From Methylococcaceae bacterium UBA4132 (lineage in GTDB: Bacteria > Pseudomonadota > Gammaproteobacteria > Methylococcales > Methylomonadaceae): 28,014 nucleotides of DNA. The notes under the pieces are model-generated. The model was not told the DNA's origin and searched no databases. It was given only the letters and a program-made list of their open reading frames with translations. Shown in pieces: positions 1 to 7,332 of this stretch. Position numbers and translations under genes: made by a program. How positions within the stretch are numbered: position 1 is the first letter of the stretch; each line of letters begins with the position of its first letter. The DNA lies in NCBI GenBank assembly GCA_002380945.1, contig DFWO01000094.1, forward strand, positions 1 through 28,014. The letters are read 5' to 3'.

Positions 1-27
1 CTTTGATTTTTACCACTACCAAAATTT

Positions 28-456
28 CTACACCTCTGCACTATTTAACCAAAGATCGTGCTTATTACACATACTCAACGCGTACACAGTACCGCTGTAG
101 TTTTTAAGTGTAAATGTTGAAACCGCCGCATTATCTTTAGTGGGATTAAACAAATATTCATCTATAAATTTATAGTTTTTATCTAACAAAACGTGTTTAA
201 CGATGTAATGTTCATAAGCTTTCATTTCGTGGGCAGTGACAATTTTTACTGTAGCGTCATCTCCTGCTTTTGTTATTTCAATAGCGGGTAAATGGGTGGT
301 AACTTTTCCTGCCCAACGACCTGGTGATTCTTTTGTATAATAAATATCACTTGATACTGCTACCTGTTTATCACTAGCAGCTAATGATAAAGTAGGTATC
401 ATTAGGCTTGCACCTGCACTTGCCACAGTTAAACGAATAAAATCACGACGTTTCAT
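28..456 (-). CDS. Tat-exported superoxide reductase-like (desulfoferrodoxin/SORL family) protein
   Basis: A 142-aa protein likely to reduce superoxide at a mononuclear iron centre in the periplasm. The N-terminus (MKRRDFIRL, then a hydrophobic stretch ending LSLAA) is a twin-arginine signal. The remainder matches the neelaredoxin/SORL core: H55 in THLPAIE, H76 in TAHEM, H83 in EHYIVKH, and C130 and H133 in CNKHDLW, which corresponds to the family CNxHGLW ligand motif. These give the four His and one Cys expected for the Fe site. The H76-H83 spacing is one residue longer than in the neelaredoxins I recall. The start has a good ribosome site (AAGGAA, 7 nt before ATG). A terminator at 588-605 separates it from fba, so it is probably its own unit. 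An export signal on a superoxide reductase is less common than the cytosolic form. Family call is firm; physiological role is inferred. Confidence 0.75.
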   Translation of the reverse strand: MKRRDFIRLTVASAGASLMIPTLSLAASDKQVAVSSDIYYTKESPGRWAGKVTTHLPAIEITKAGDDATVKIVTAHEMKAYEHYIVKHVLLDKNYKFIDEYLFNPTKDNAAVSTFTLKNYSGTVYALSMCNKHDLWLNSAEV

Positions 457-574
457 AGTAATTCCTTATTATGGGTTATTAGTTACATTTTGAGATTTAT
501 TATCAGACTAATTTGGGAATGAATTTATCTACTTTGAATAGCTTATTCTCAAAAGATATTAACACTTTTTCTTC

Positions 575-611
575 AAACAAAAAAAAACCGATGTTCACAC
601 ATCGGCTTTTT
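575..611 (-). terminator. Rho-independent terminator after fba
   Basis: A 7-bp stem (CCGATGT/ACATCGG on the plus strand, 588-594 and 599-605) with a 4-nt loop. Read on the minus strand it is followed by a run of eight or more T. It sits just downstream of the fba stop and should end the RuMP cluster transcript. A shorter T run on the other side could allow some bidirectional function. Confidence 0.85.
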
Positions 612-634
612 CATTAGCTATTCAGAACAACCGC

Positions 635-1714
635 TTATAAAGAATTAACAGCGTTTAGTTCTTGGAATGCTTGTTCTAAACGTTTTACCATACCGACTTC
701 ACCTTCACGTTGCCAAACGCGTGGATCGTAGTATTTTTTGTTCGGTTTATCATCACCATCTGGGTTACCGATTTGACCTTGCAAATAGCCTTCATTTTTC
801 TTGTAGAAATTCATAATACCTTCCCATGTTGCCCATTGGGTATCGGTATCAATATTCATTTTTACTACACCATAGCTAATTGACTCTTTGATTTCTTCGG
901 GAGTAGAACCTGAACCACCGTGGAAAACGAAGTTTAAGGTATTAGTAGGTACACCAAATTTTTCAGAAACGAATTTTTGCGAATTCGCTAAAATAGTCGG
1001 TGTTAATTTAACGTTACCTGGTTTATAAACACCATGTACGTTACCGAAAGAAGCAGCGATAGTAAAACGTGGGCTGATTTTGCTTAGGTGTTCATAGGCA
1101 TAAGCCACGTCTTCAGGTTGTGTGTACAGTGCTGAATGATCCATGTGGCTATTATCCACGCCATCTTCTTCACCACCTGTACAACCTAATTCGATTTCTA
1201 AGGTCATGCCCATTTTGGACATACGCTCTAAGTATTTTCCACAGATTTCAATGTTTTCAGCCAAACTTTCTTCTGATAAATCTAACATATGTGAGCTGAA
1301 CAACGGTTTACCTGTTGCGGCAAAATGTTTTTCACCTGCATCTAACAAGCCATCAATCCAAGGCAATAATTTTTTTGCCGCGTGGTCGGTGTGCAGAATG
1401 ACAGGAACACCATAATGCTCAGCCATCAAATGAACGTGTTGTGCGCCAGAAATCGCACCCAAGATTGCGTTTTGTTGACCTTCTAATTTCAAGCCTTTGC
1501 CTGAAAAGAACGCAGCACCGCCGTTAGAGAATTGAATCACAACCGCAGATTTAACTTTCGCGGCGGCTTCTAATACAGCATTGATAGAGTCTGTATTAAT
1601 AACATTAACCGCAGGCAGAGCAAATTGGTTAGCTTTGCAAATAGCAAAGATTTTTTGTACGTCTTCACCAGTAACAACACCAGCTTTAACGACATCGGAA
1701 ATTTTTTGTGACAT
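635..1714 (-). CDS. fba: class II fructose-bisphosphate aldolase
   Basis: Cleaves or forms fructose 1,6-bisphosphate from dihydroxyacetone phosphate and glyceraldehyde 3-phosphate in the cytosol. In the RuMP cycle it supplies the cleavage phase, and it also serves gluconeogenesis. At 359 aa it has the length of E. coli FbaA (class IIA). Visible active-site elements are HTDHAAKKLLPW with catalytic D110 and zinc ligand H111, E175 in LEIELG, H227 in GNVHGVY, and H265 in FHGGSGS. The phosphate-binding NIDTDTQWA is at 287-295. The ribosome site is modest (AGGA about 11 nt before ATG). It is the last gene of the minus-strand RuMP cluster, 93 nt after tal, with a 20-bp hairpin in the gap and a terminator after it. 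No sign of decay. Confidence 0.96.
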   Translation of the reverse strand: MSQKISDVVKAGVVTGEDVQKIFAICKANQFALPAVNVINTDSINAVLEAAAKVKSAVVIQFSNGGAAFFSGKGLKLEGQQNAILGAISGAQHVHLMAEHYGVPVILHTDHAAKKLLPWIDGLLDAGEKHFAATGKPLFSSHMLDLSEESLAENIEICGKYLERMSKMGMTLEIELGCTGGEEDGVDNSHMDHSALYTQPEDVAYAYEHLSKISPRFTIAASFGNVHGVYKPGNVKLTPTILANSQKFVSEKFGVPTNTLNFVFHGGSGSTPEEIKESISYGVVKMNIDTDTQWATWEGIMNFYKKNEGYLQGQIGNPDGDDKPNKKYYDPRVWQREGEVGMVKRLEQAFQELNAVNSL

Positions 1715-1751
1715 GGAGATAAATCCTGTTTCTGTCTATTACAAAAGCGAA

Positions 1752-1795
1752 AGCCTCCAGACTATCGACACCGAAGTATCCATAGCCTAGAGGCT
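1752..1795 (-). promoter_or_regulatory. Long intercistronic hairpin with UUCG loop between tal and fba
   Basis: On the minus-strand RNA, arms 1776-1795 and 1752-1771 pair over 20 positions with one G.G mismatch and a few G.U pairs. They enclose a UUCG tetraloop (CGAA at 1772-1775 on the plus strand). The bases after the stem, TTCGCTTTT, form only a broken U-tract. It could be a leaky terminator/attenuator, a processing site or a 3'-end stabiliser for tal mRNA. Confidence 0.7.
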
Positions 1796-1807
1796 ATCAT
1801 TAATAAC

Positions 1808-2794
1808 TTAAGCTTCTAAGCTAGCTAAACGTGCTGCAAGCAGTTCTTCCAAAGACACTAATGCTTTGGCGAAACCATCAATACCTTCGGCTAATTTGTC
1901 AGTTGCCATACGGTTTGCCGCGTGCATACTGTCAAATGTTGCTTTGTCGATTGATAATTTTTCAATCGTCATAGTCGCCGCTTTATTTGCATCTAGTTTG
2001 CGTGGCAACTCGCCTTCTGTCGCTTGTAACTCAGCCAATAAAGAAGGTGCGATAGTTAATAAATCGCTACCTGCTAATTCAGTAATTTCACCAACGTTAC
2101 GGAAGCTAGCACCCATTACTTCAGTTTTATAACCAAATTTTTTGTAGTAGTTATAAATTTCAGTCACTGATACCACACCTGGGTCTTCAGCGGGTGCATA
2201 AGAATCACGACCAGTATCTTTTTTGTACCAATCAAGAATACGACCAACGAAAGGCGAAATTAAAGTAATACCGTTTTCAGCGCAAGCAATCGCTTGATGT
2301 AAACCAAATAACAGAGTCAGGTTACAGTGAATGCCTTCTTTTTCTAAAACCGCAGCGGCTTGAATACCTTCCCAAGTAGCAGCAATTTTGATTAATACAC
2401 GGTCTTTTGAAACGCCAGCCGCTTCGTATTGAGCAATTAAATCACGACCTTTGGTAATCGTTGCATCAGTATCGAATGACAATCTAGCATCAACTTCAGT
2501 CGATACGCGACCTGGAATAATTTCCAAAATTTTTAAACCAAAAGAAACAGCTAAACGGTCAAAAGCAAGGTCAACGACATGCGCAACATCTGCACCCGCA
2601 CCTAAAGTGGCTCTTGCTCCTTTTAAAGTATCATCAACGATACCTTGATACTGAGGCATTTGCGCCGCCGCCGTAATTAGCGATGGGTTAGTTGTTGCAT
2701 CACGCGGCATGAATTTTTCAATCGCTTCAATATCGCCTGTATCAGCAACCACAACTGTCATTGCTTTCAGTTGTTCAAGTAAGTTTTTTGCCAT
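1808..2794 (-). CDS. tal: transaldolase (class 1, TalB type)
   Basis: Transfers a dihydroxyacetone unit between sugar phosphates (fructose 6-phosphate plus erythrose 4-phosphate to sedoheptulose 7-phosphate plus glyceraldehyde 3-phosphate), used here to regenerate ribulose 5-phosphate. The 328-aa length fits the TalB group. Motifs seen are DTGD at 18-21, the TTNPSL signature at 34-39, and the Schiff-base lysine K136 in VLIKIAATWEG, followed by HCNLTLLFG. The ATG is preceded by AAAGGT at a suitable distance. It follows the repeat-protein gene repB by 93 nt and precedes fba by 93 nt, which supports one RuMP operon. Transaldolase in this position suggests the transaldolase variant of the cycle rather than a sedoheptulose-bisphosphatase route, though other loci are not visible. 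Confidence 0.96.
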   Translation of the reverse strand: MAKNLLEQLKAMTVVVADTGDIEAIEKFMPRDATTNPSLITAAAQMPQYQGIVDDTLKGARATLGAGADVAHVVDLAFDRLAVSFGLKILEIIPGRVSTEVDARLSFDTDATITKGRDLIAQYEAAGVSKDRVLIKIAATWEGIQAAAVLEKEGIHCNLTLLFGLHQAIACAENGITLISPFVGRILDWYKKDTGRDSYAPAEDPGVVSVTEIYNYYKKFGYKTEVMGASFRNVGEITELAGSDLLTIAPSLLAELQATEGELPRKLDANKAATMTIEKLSIDKATFDSMHAANRMATDKLAEGIDGFAKALVSLEELLAARLASLEA

Positions 2795-2887
2795 GAATAA
2801 TACCTTTATGTTTATTTTAAAAAATCGTTAGGCTTGCAACTACAATCGCCATGAAGCAACACACAAACCTACAAAAAATAACTGCAA

Positions 2888-3814
2888 TTAGCTTTGTTGA
2901 TGACGCATATATCGCTCAACACTAGTCTCGGCTTCTATTTTTTGTTGTTCCGTTAAAGCCTGTCTTGCTAGATATTTAGCTACTCGACTAGGTTGTGGTA
3001 ACTCGTCTTGATGTTTCACATATTTATCAACGCCTGTTTCGCCACGTTTCACAGGTGTTGGTTTTGCTTGTTGGGCATCTAACAAAGCCTGTCTTGCCAT
3101 ATATTTAGCCACTCTACTAGGTTGCGGTAGGCTTTCTTGATGTTGCAAGTATTTAGCAACCCCCGTTGGCTTCACTTCAGCAACCACAGATTTAGTTTGC
3201 AATGCAGCTAAAGCAGCTTGCTTTGCCATGTATCTGGCAACTTTAGTGGGTTGTGGCAAACTAGCTTGATGCTGTAAGTATCTAGCGACACCTGTTGCTT
3301 CTATCTGAACAATGGCTGTTCCTGATTTACCATGCTTAGCCATCAAAGCTTGTTTTGCCATATATTTAGCAACTTTACTGGGCTGAGGTAAACTGTCTTG
3401 ATGTCTTAAATATTTTTCCACACTGCTTAATGCAGGTGATGTTTTCATACTTTTCAAGTACTTATCAACACCTGTTACGCCACTAGCAGGGTTATCTTTC
3501 TGTGTTTGTTTGTCAGCAATCGCCTGTCTAAGAGCGTAACGATCCACACTAGTCAGTGGTGCTTGTCCTGCCAAATATTTCGCAACACTGCTAGCTGAGG
3601 CTTGGGCTGCCAGTTTTTCCAATTGCTCAGCCTTTTGTCTTGCTAACAACGCTTCTTGGTTTTGCAAATACTTCGCTACGCCACTAAGTCCGTCGGGGTC
3701 ACCCGCACAAACGCGATATATGCTCTCAGTTGTTTGAGATTTTGCTTCAGTTCCAAACGAAAAAAACGCTGCAACAGCAGATAAAAATGAACTGCTCAAG
3801 GAATTCTGGCTCAT
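2888..3814 (-). CDS. soluble-looking tandem-repeat protein with 13 VxKY motifs (repB), function unknown
   Basis: A 308-aa protein I cannot assign to a known family. It consists almost entirely of a short motif, (T/S)(G/S)V(A/D/E)(K/R)Y(L/M)xxQ, with the tyrosine at residues 49, 80, 93, 119, 135, 151, 179, 195, 222, 238, 265, 281 and 302. From residue 131 on, the motifs form doublets of about 43 aa: a TGVxKYxxHQ half, a short SLPQPS link, then a (K/R)VAKYMAxQA half. It is rich in K, R, Q and A. The first 20 residues are mildly hydrophobic but lack the positive charges of a normal signal, so a cytosolic place is more likely. Its start lies 3 nt after the stop of the preceding gene (repA), which shares the motif, so the two are probably translationally coupled. 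Its place between tkt and tal suggests a structural role with RuMP enzymes; that is inference. Confidence 0.85.
   Translation of the reverse strand: MSQNSLSSSFLSAVAAFFSFGTEAKSQTTESIYRVCAGDPDGLSGVAKYLQNQEALLARQKAEQLEKLAAQASASSVAKYLAGQAPLTSVDRYALRQAIADKQTQKDNPASGVTGVDKYLKSMKTSPALSSVEKYLRHQDSLPQPSKVAKYMAKQALMAKHGKSGTAIVQIEATGVARYLQHQASLPQPTKVARYMAKQAALAALQTKSVVAEVKPTGVAKYLQHQESLPQPSRVAKYMARQALLDAQQAKPTPVKRGETGVDKYVKHQDELPQPSRVAKYLARQALTEQQKIEAETSVERYMRHQQS
2948..3424 (-). repeat. In-gene tandem repeat, about 129-132 bp units
   Basis: Codons for residues 131-289 of the repB protein hold tandem doublets with tyrosine-to-tyrosine spacings of 44, 43 and 43 residues in both half-repeat series (Y135/179/222/265 and Y151/195/238/281). 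Units are imperfect at DNA level but keep the encoded motif. This points to growth by duplication with selection on the peptide. Confidence 0.8.
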
Positions 3815-3817
3815 TGT

Positions 3818-4537
3818 TTATCCCCGATTGCGCATATATTTTTCAACACCTGTGGCTTTCTTTTCTGCTTCTTCTGCCGCTCTTGCTTTGTCAGCTAATG
3901 TTTGCTGTGCAACATATTTGGCAACGCCTGTTGCTGATTTTGCAGTTTTGACTTGTTTTTCTACATAGCGAGAAACACCTGTACCAGATACTTTGTTGAT
4001 GTATTTAGCTACACTTGTGTTAGCAGCAACTCTGACTGTTGTAGCAGGAGAAGTTGATTTCTTAACAGCTTTTGGCGTATCTGATTGTTTTCTAAATAAG
4101 AAAAATCCTGCTGCTGCTAAACCGATTAAACCGATTAAGTAAGTCGCATTAGAATCTTCTTTCTTTTTATCAGCAGACTCAGTCACTGTCGCTTGAACAT
4201 TATCTGTACTTGCAGAGGATGTTTTAGCAATATTTTTAGAAGCGGGAACTGATTTGTCGTGCTTGTAGTTAGGATCGCTGAAAACAACCGTAGGCTGAAA
4301 GTCAGCGGCTGGGTATTGTGAATCCACTTCATGTTTTGCTACAGGCGCGGCAGTTGTTGCTGGAGCTGCGTTTTTGACGGCTGTTTGAGTTGATGCGTTA
4401 TTTTTAATGTAAGCATCATCTTGATAAACAACTGAAGGTTGGAAATCGGCTGCTGGATATTTTTCGTCTGCACTTACCACGCTGCTGGCTAGCAACAACG
4501 CGGTAAACAGACCTTTTGTTAAATTATTCTTGTTCAC
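3818..4537 (-). CDS. membrane-anchored protein with YPAADF repeats outside and VxKY repeats inside (repA), function unknown
   Basis: A 239-aa protein of no family I recognise. It starts at GTG with AGGTGA just upstream. In order: a signal peptide (1-23, likely cut after VSA), two copies of YPAADFQPxVV followed by an acidic/aromatic stretch (27-43 and 75-91), an Ala/Thr/Lys-rich linker, one transmembrane helix at about 132-148 ending FLFRK, a basic stretch, and four VxKY/VxRY motifs with tyrosines at 179, 191, 208 and 234. The positive residues after the helix predict the repeat tail in the cytosol. The tail motifs are the same type as the 13 in the next gene (repB), which starts 3 nt downstream. 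The pair therefore looks like a membrane anchor plus soluble polyvalent partner. It lies 112 nt after tkt with a long hairpin in between. Confidence 0.85.
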   Translation of the reverse strand: MNKNNLTKGLFTALLLASSVVSADEKYPAADFQPSVVYQDDAYIKNNASTQTAVKNAAPATTAAPVAKHEVDSQYPAADFQPTVVFSDPNYKHDKSVPASKNIAKTSSASTDNVQATVTESADKKKEDSNATYLIGLIGLAAAGFFLFRKQSDTPKAVKKSTSPATTVRVAANTSVAKYINKVSGTGVSRYVEKQVKTAKSATGVAKYVAQQTLADKARAAEEAEKKATGVEKYMRNRG

Positions 4538-4566
4538 ACGTTCACCTATGAGTCGGAAGAAGTGGT

Positions 4567-4628
4567 TCGAGACACCCCTGACAGGATGCCGACTAGCCTA
4601 GCCGCATCAAAGGTTAGAGGTGTCTCGA
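4567..4628 (-). promoter_or_regulatory. Intercistronic stem-loop between tkt and repA
   Basis: A perfect 10-bp stem (TCGAGACACC at 4567-4576, GGTGTCTCGA at 4619-4628) encloses 42 nt that can fold further through GATGC/GCATC and a small inner stem near 4590-4605. No T-tract follows, so a simple terminator is unlikely. An RNA processing or stability element between cluster genes fits better. Confidence 0.7.
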
Positions 4629-4649
4629 TCCAAGTGTTGTTATTTTAGA

Positions 4650-6632
4650 TTAAAGTACCGCTTCTACGTTTTTGACCACATTTTCAACGGTAAAGCCGAA
4701 GTGTTTCATCAACACGCCTGCAGGTGCAGACTCGCCAAAAGTGTCGATACCCACAACGCCACCTTCTAAACCAACGTATTTACGCCAGTAATCAGTTACG
4801 CCTGCTTCAATCGCAACACGTTTCACACCAGGTGTTAATACGCTGTCTTTGTATGCTTGGTCTTGACGATCAAAGACATTAGTAGACGGCATAGAAACAA
4901 CACGAGCTGCAATACCTTTTTCTGCCAATGCCGCTTGAGATTTTAAGGCTAAATCCACTTCTGAACCTGTTGCAATCAAAATAACTTTTGCATTGCTGGC
5001 ATCAGAAATAACATACGCACCTTTACGGATTGCAACAATTTGTTCGTCAGTACGCGCTATAAATGGTATCGCTTGACGGCTTAATACTAAGCTAGTTGGT
5101 CCTGTTTTACGCTCTACTGCCATTACCCAAGAAACCGTTGTTTCGGTTGAATCCGCAGGTCTCCAAACATCCATATTAGGAATAAAACGCAGTGCCGAAG
5201 TATTTTCAATCGGTTGATGTGTCGGACCATCTTCACCTTGACCGATAGAGTCATGCGTCAATACCGCAATAGTACGGATTTTCATCAATGCTGCCATACG
5301 CAATGCACTTTTCGCGTAGTCAGAGAACATGTGGAATGTACCACCGAAAGGAATCAAACCGCCATGTAATGCCATGCCGTTCATGATAGCGAACATACCA
5401 AACTCACGCACACCGTAAGAAATATAGTTCCCCATTTCTTTGCCGTGTACATGTTTAAAGCTACTGCAACTGGTTAAGTTAGAGCCAGTTAAGTCAGCAG
5501 AACCACCTAAAAATTCAGGTAAAATCGGAGCTAATCCAGCAATCGCTTTTTGTGATGCTTGACGTGAAGCTAAGTTTTCGGCTTTGGCATTAGTTTCAGC
5601 AATCAGCGCATCAGTGGCTTCTTTCCAGTTAGCAGGTAAATCACCTGCCATACGACGTTCGTATTCAGCTGCTAATTCAGGATGTGCGGCTTTGTAAGCT
5701 GCAAATTTAGCATTCCATTCTGCTTCGGCTTTTGCGCCTTTAGCTTTTGCATCCCAGCCTGCATAAACATCATCTGGAATAATAAAGGCTTCGTGATCCC
5801 AACCTAAAGCAGCTTTAGTTAAATTAATTTCAGGTTGACCTAAAGCCGCACCATGACATTCATGCGTACCTGCTTTATTAGGTGAACCAAAACCAATGGT
5901 TGTTTTACAGCAAATTAAAGTTGGCGCACTGGTCATGTCTTTTGCCAAGCTAATCGCTTTAGAAATTTCTTCAGGATCATGACCATCTACTGATAGGACA
6001 TGCCAGCCGTAGGCTTCAAAACGTTTTACTGTGTCATCGGTATACCAGCCTTCAATATGACCGTCGATAGAAATACCGTTGTCATCCCAAAAAGCGATTA
6101 ATTTACCTAATCCCCAAGTACCAGCTAATGCACAGGCTTCATGAGAAATACCTTCCATCAAACAGCCATCACCCATGAATACATAGGTGTGATGATCAAC
6201 GATATTGTGACCTGTACGATTAAATTGTTCTGCTAATAATTTTTCTGCCATTGCAAAACCAACGCCGTTGGTAATGCCTTGACCTAATGGACCAGTGGTC
6301 GTTTCAACGCCTGGAGCGTAACCATATTCAGGGTGTCCTGGACATTTTGAATGTAATTGACGGAAAGTAGCCAATTCACTCATCGGTAAATCATAACCCG
6401 TGAGGTGCAATAATGAATAAATCAACATTGAGCCGTGACCATTAGACAGTACAAAGCGGTCACGATCTGACCAGCTTGGATTGGTCGGGTTGTGTTTCAT
6501 GTAGTCGTTCCACAGGACTTCGGCGATGTCCGCCATGCCCATAGGTGCGCCTGGATGTCCAGAGTTTGCTTTTTGTACTGCATCCATGCTTAAAGCGCGT
6601 ATGGCGTTCGCTAGGTTTCGGCGCAAAGTCAT
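4650..6632 (-). CDS. tkt: transketolase
   Basis: Thiamine-diphosphate enzyme moving two-carbon ketol units between sugar phosphates; in the RuMP cycle it rearranges fructose 6-phosphate and triose phosphate toward pentose phosphate. At 660 aa it matches TktA (663 aa in E. coli). Seen in order: H26 in SGHPGAP, H66 in SNGHGS, H100 in CPGHPEY, the loop GPLGQG at 114-119, the ThDP/Mg motif from GDG (154-156) to N185, then the pyrimidine domain with LTHDSIGQGEDGPTHQP and the C-terminal domain. The start has a strong ribosome site (AGGAG). It is 139 nt from phi and 112 nt from repA, each gap holding a stem-loop. Confidence 0.97.
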   Translation of the reverse strand: MTLRRNLANAIRALSMDAVQKANSGHPGAPMGMADIAEVLWNDYMKHNPTNPSWSDRDRFVLSNGHGSMLIYSLLHLTGYDLPMSELATFRQLHSKCPGHPEYGYAPGVETTTGPLGQGITNGVGFAMAEKLLAEQFNRTGHNIVDHHTYVFMGDGCLMEGISHEACALAGTWGLGKLIAFWDDNGISIDGHIEGWYTDDTVKRFEAYGWHVLSVDGHDPEEISKAISLAKDMTSAPTLICCKTTIGFGSPNKAGTHECHGAALGQPEINLTKAALGWDHEAFIIPDDVYAGWDAKAKGAKAEAEWNAKFAAYKAAHPELAAEYERRMAGDLPANWKEATDALIAETNAKAENLASRQASQKAIAGLAPILPEFLGGSADLTGSNLTSCSSFKHVHGKEMGNYISYGVREFGMFAIMNGMALHGGLIPFGGTFHMFSDYAKSALRMAALMKIRTIAVLTHDSIGQGEDGPTHQPIENTSALRFIPNMDVWRPADSTETTVSWVMAVERKTGPTSLVLSRQAIPFIARTDEQIVAIRKGAYVISDASNAKVILIATGSEVDLALKSQAALAEKGIAARVVSMPSTNVFDRQDQAYKDSVLTPGVKRVAIEAGVTDYWRKYVGLEGGVVGIDTFGESAPAGVLMKHFGFTVENVVKNVEAVL

Positions 6633-6739
6633 ATTGTTCTCCTACTTGTTAGTAAATTCTAGTGAGTGACTCTTAGTTAGTGTTATCAATGTGGTCACTG
6701 TGTTCTTTGATATTTGAGACTCTTAACAGAGCTAGAGAA

Positions 6740-6760
6740 CGAGTGGTGTATCACCACTCG
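6740..6760 (-). promoter_or_regulatory. Intercistronic hairpin between phi and tkt
   Basis: A perfect 9-bp stem CGAGTGGTG/CACCACTCG (6740-6748 and 6752-6760) with a 3-nt loop, 12 nt beyond the phi stop. On the minus strand it is followed by TTCTCT, not a real U-tract. It could stabilise the hps-phi message or act as a partial terminator. Confidence 0.7.
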
Positions 6761-6771
6761 CCCCTAAGGTA

Positions 6772-7317
6772 TTACTCTAAGTTAGCGTGTCTTTCTCTCA
6801 TAATTTCTTCAGGAATTCCTTTTTCCCAAATGATGTGGGAGACGATTGCCTCTAAAAAGCACAAAGTAGACAGTTCAAATACTGTCCCCATTGGCATTCC
6901 CACAACTTTACCATATAGTTCTTGTTTTCCAACTTGGAACACACCATCAGCCATATCACCGATAGTTGAACTTGCTCTCGAAGAGATTAACACGATTTTA
7001 GCACCAACTTTTTGGGCACTTTTAGTGAATGCGATTAATTGTTCAGTTTCTCCAGAACCCGAAATAATAATCAACAAATCACCATTTTTAATACTTGGTG
7101 TTACGATTTCACCAACTACGCTAACATCGTAACCGCCATGTACTAAGCGCATGGCAAAAAAGTTGCCCACTAATTTAGAGCGTCCAGCACCAGCGATAAA
7201 AATACGCTTGGCATTATCAAGCATCTCTGTCATTTTTTCAGCATAGCTATTATCTGTCGCATCCAAAATTTCTGAAATTTTGCCTATGACAAGCTGCTGA
7301 TTTTGTTGCTGATACAT
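6772..7317 (-). CDS. hxlB: 6-phospho-3-hexuloisomerase
   Basis: Second step of RuMP formaldehyde fixation: converts 3-hexulose 6-phosphate to fructose 6-phosphate in the cytosol. A 181-aa SIS-domain protein, the usual length of the family. The sugar-phosphate loops are GAGRSK at 43-48 and SGSGET at 86-91; the C-terminal part with GMPMGTVFELST and FLEAIV is typical of the Phi group. A good ribosome site (AGAGGT) precedes the ATG. Its start is 15 nt after the hps stop, so the two steps are expressed together. Also called phi or rmpB. Confidence 0.95.
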   Translation of the reverse strand: MYQQQNQQLVIGKISEILDATDNSYAEKMTEMLDNAKRIFIAGAGRSKLVGNFFAMRLVHGGYDVSVVGEIVTPSIKNGDLLIIISGSGETEQLIAFTKSAQKVGAKIVLISSRASSTIGDMADGVFQVGKQELYGKVVGMPMGTVFELSTLCFLEAIVSHIIWEKGIPEEIMRERHANLE

Positions 7318-7332
7318 GGTTATACCTCTAAA

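Noticed and set aside
2948..3424. Regular repeats that might suggest a CRISPR array
   Set aside because: Units of about 130 bp are translated in one open frame with a conserved peptide; there are no short identical repeats with unique spacers.
3730..3951. Plus-strand frame of 73 codons across the repA/repB junction
   Set aside because: Antisense to two clear coding regions and without family features; a shadow of biased codon use.
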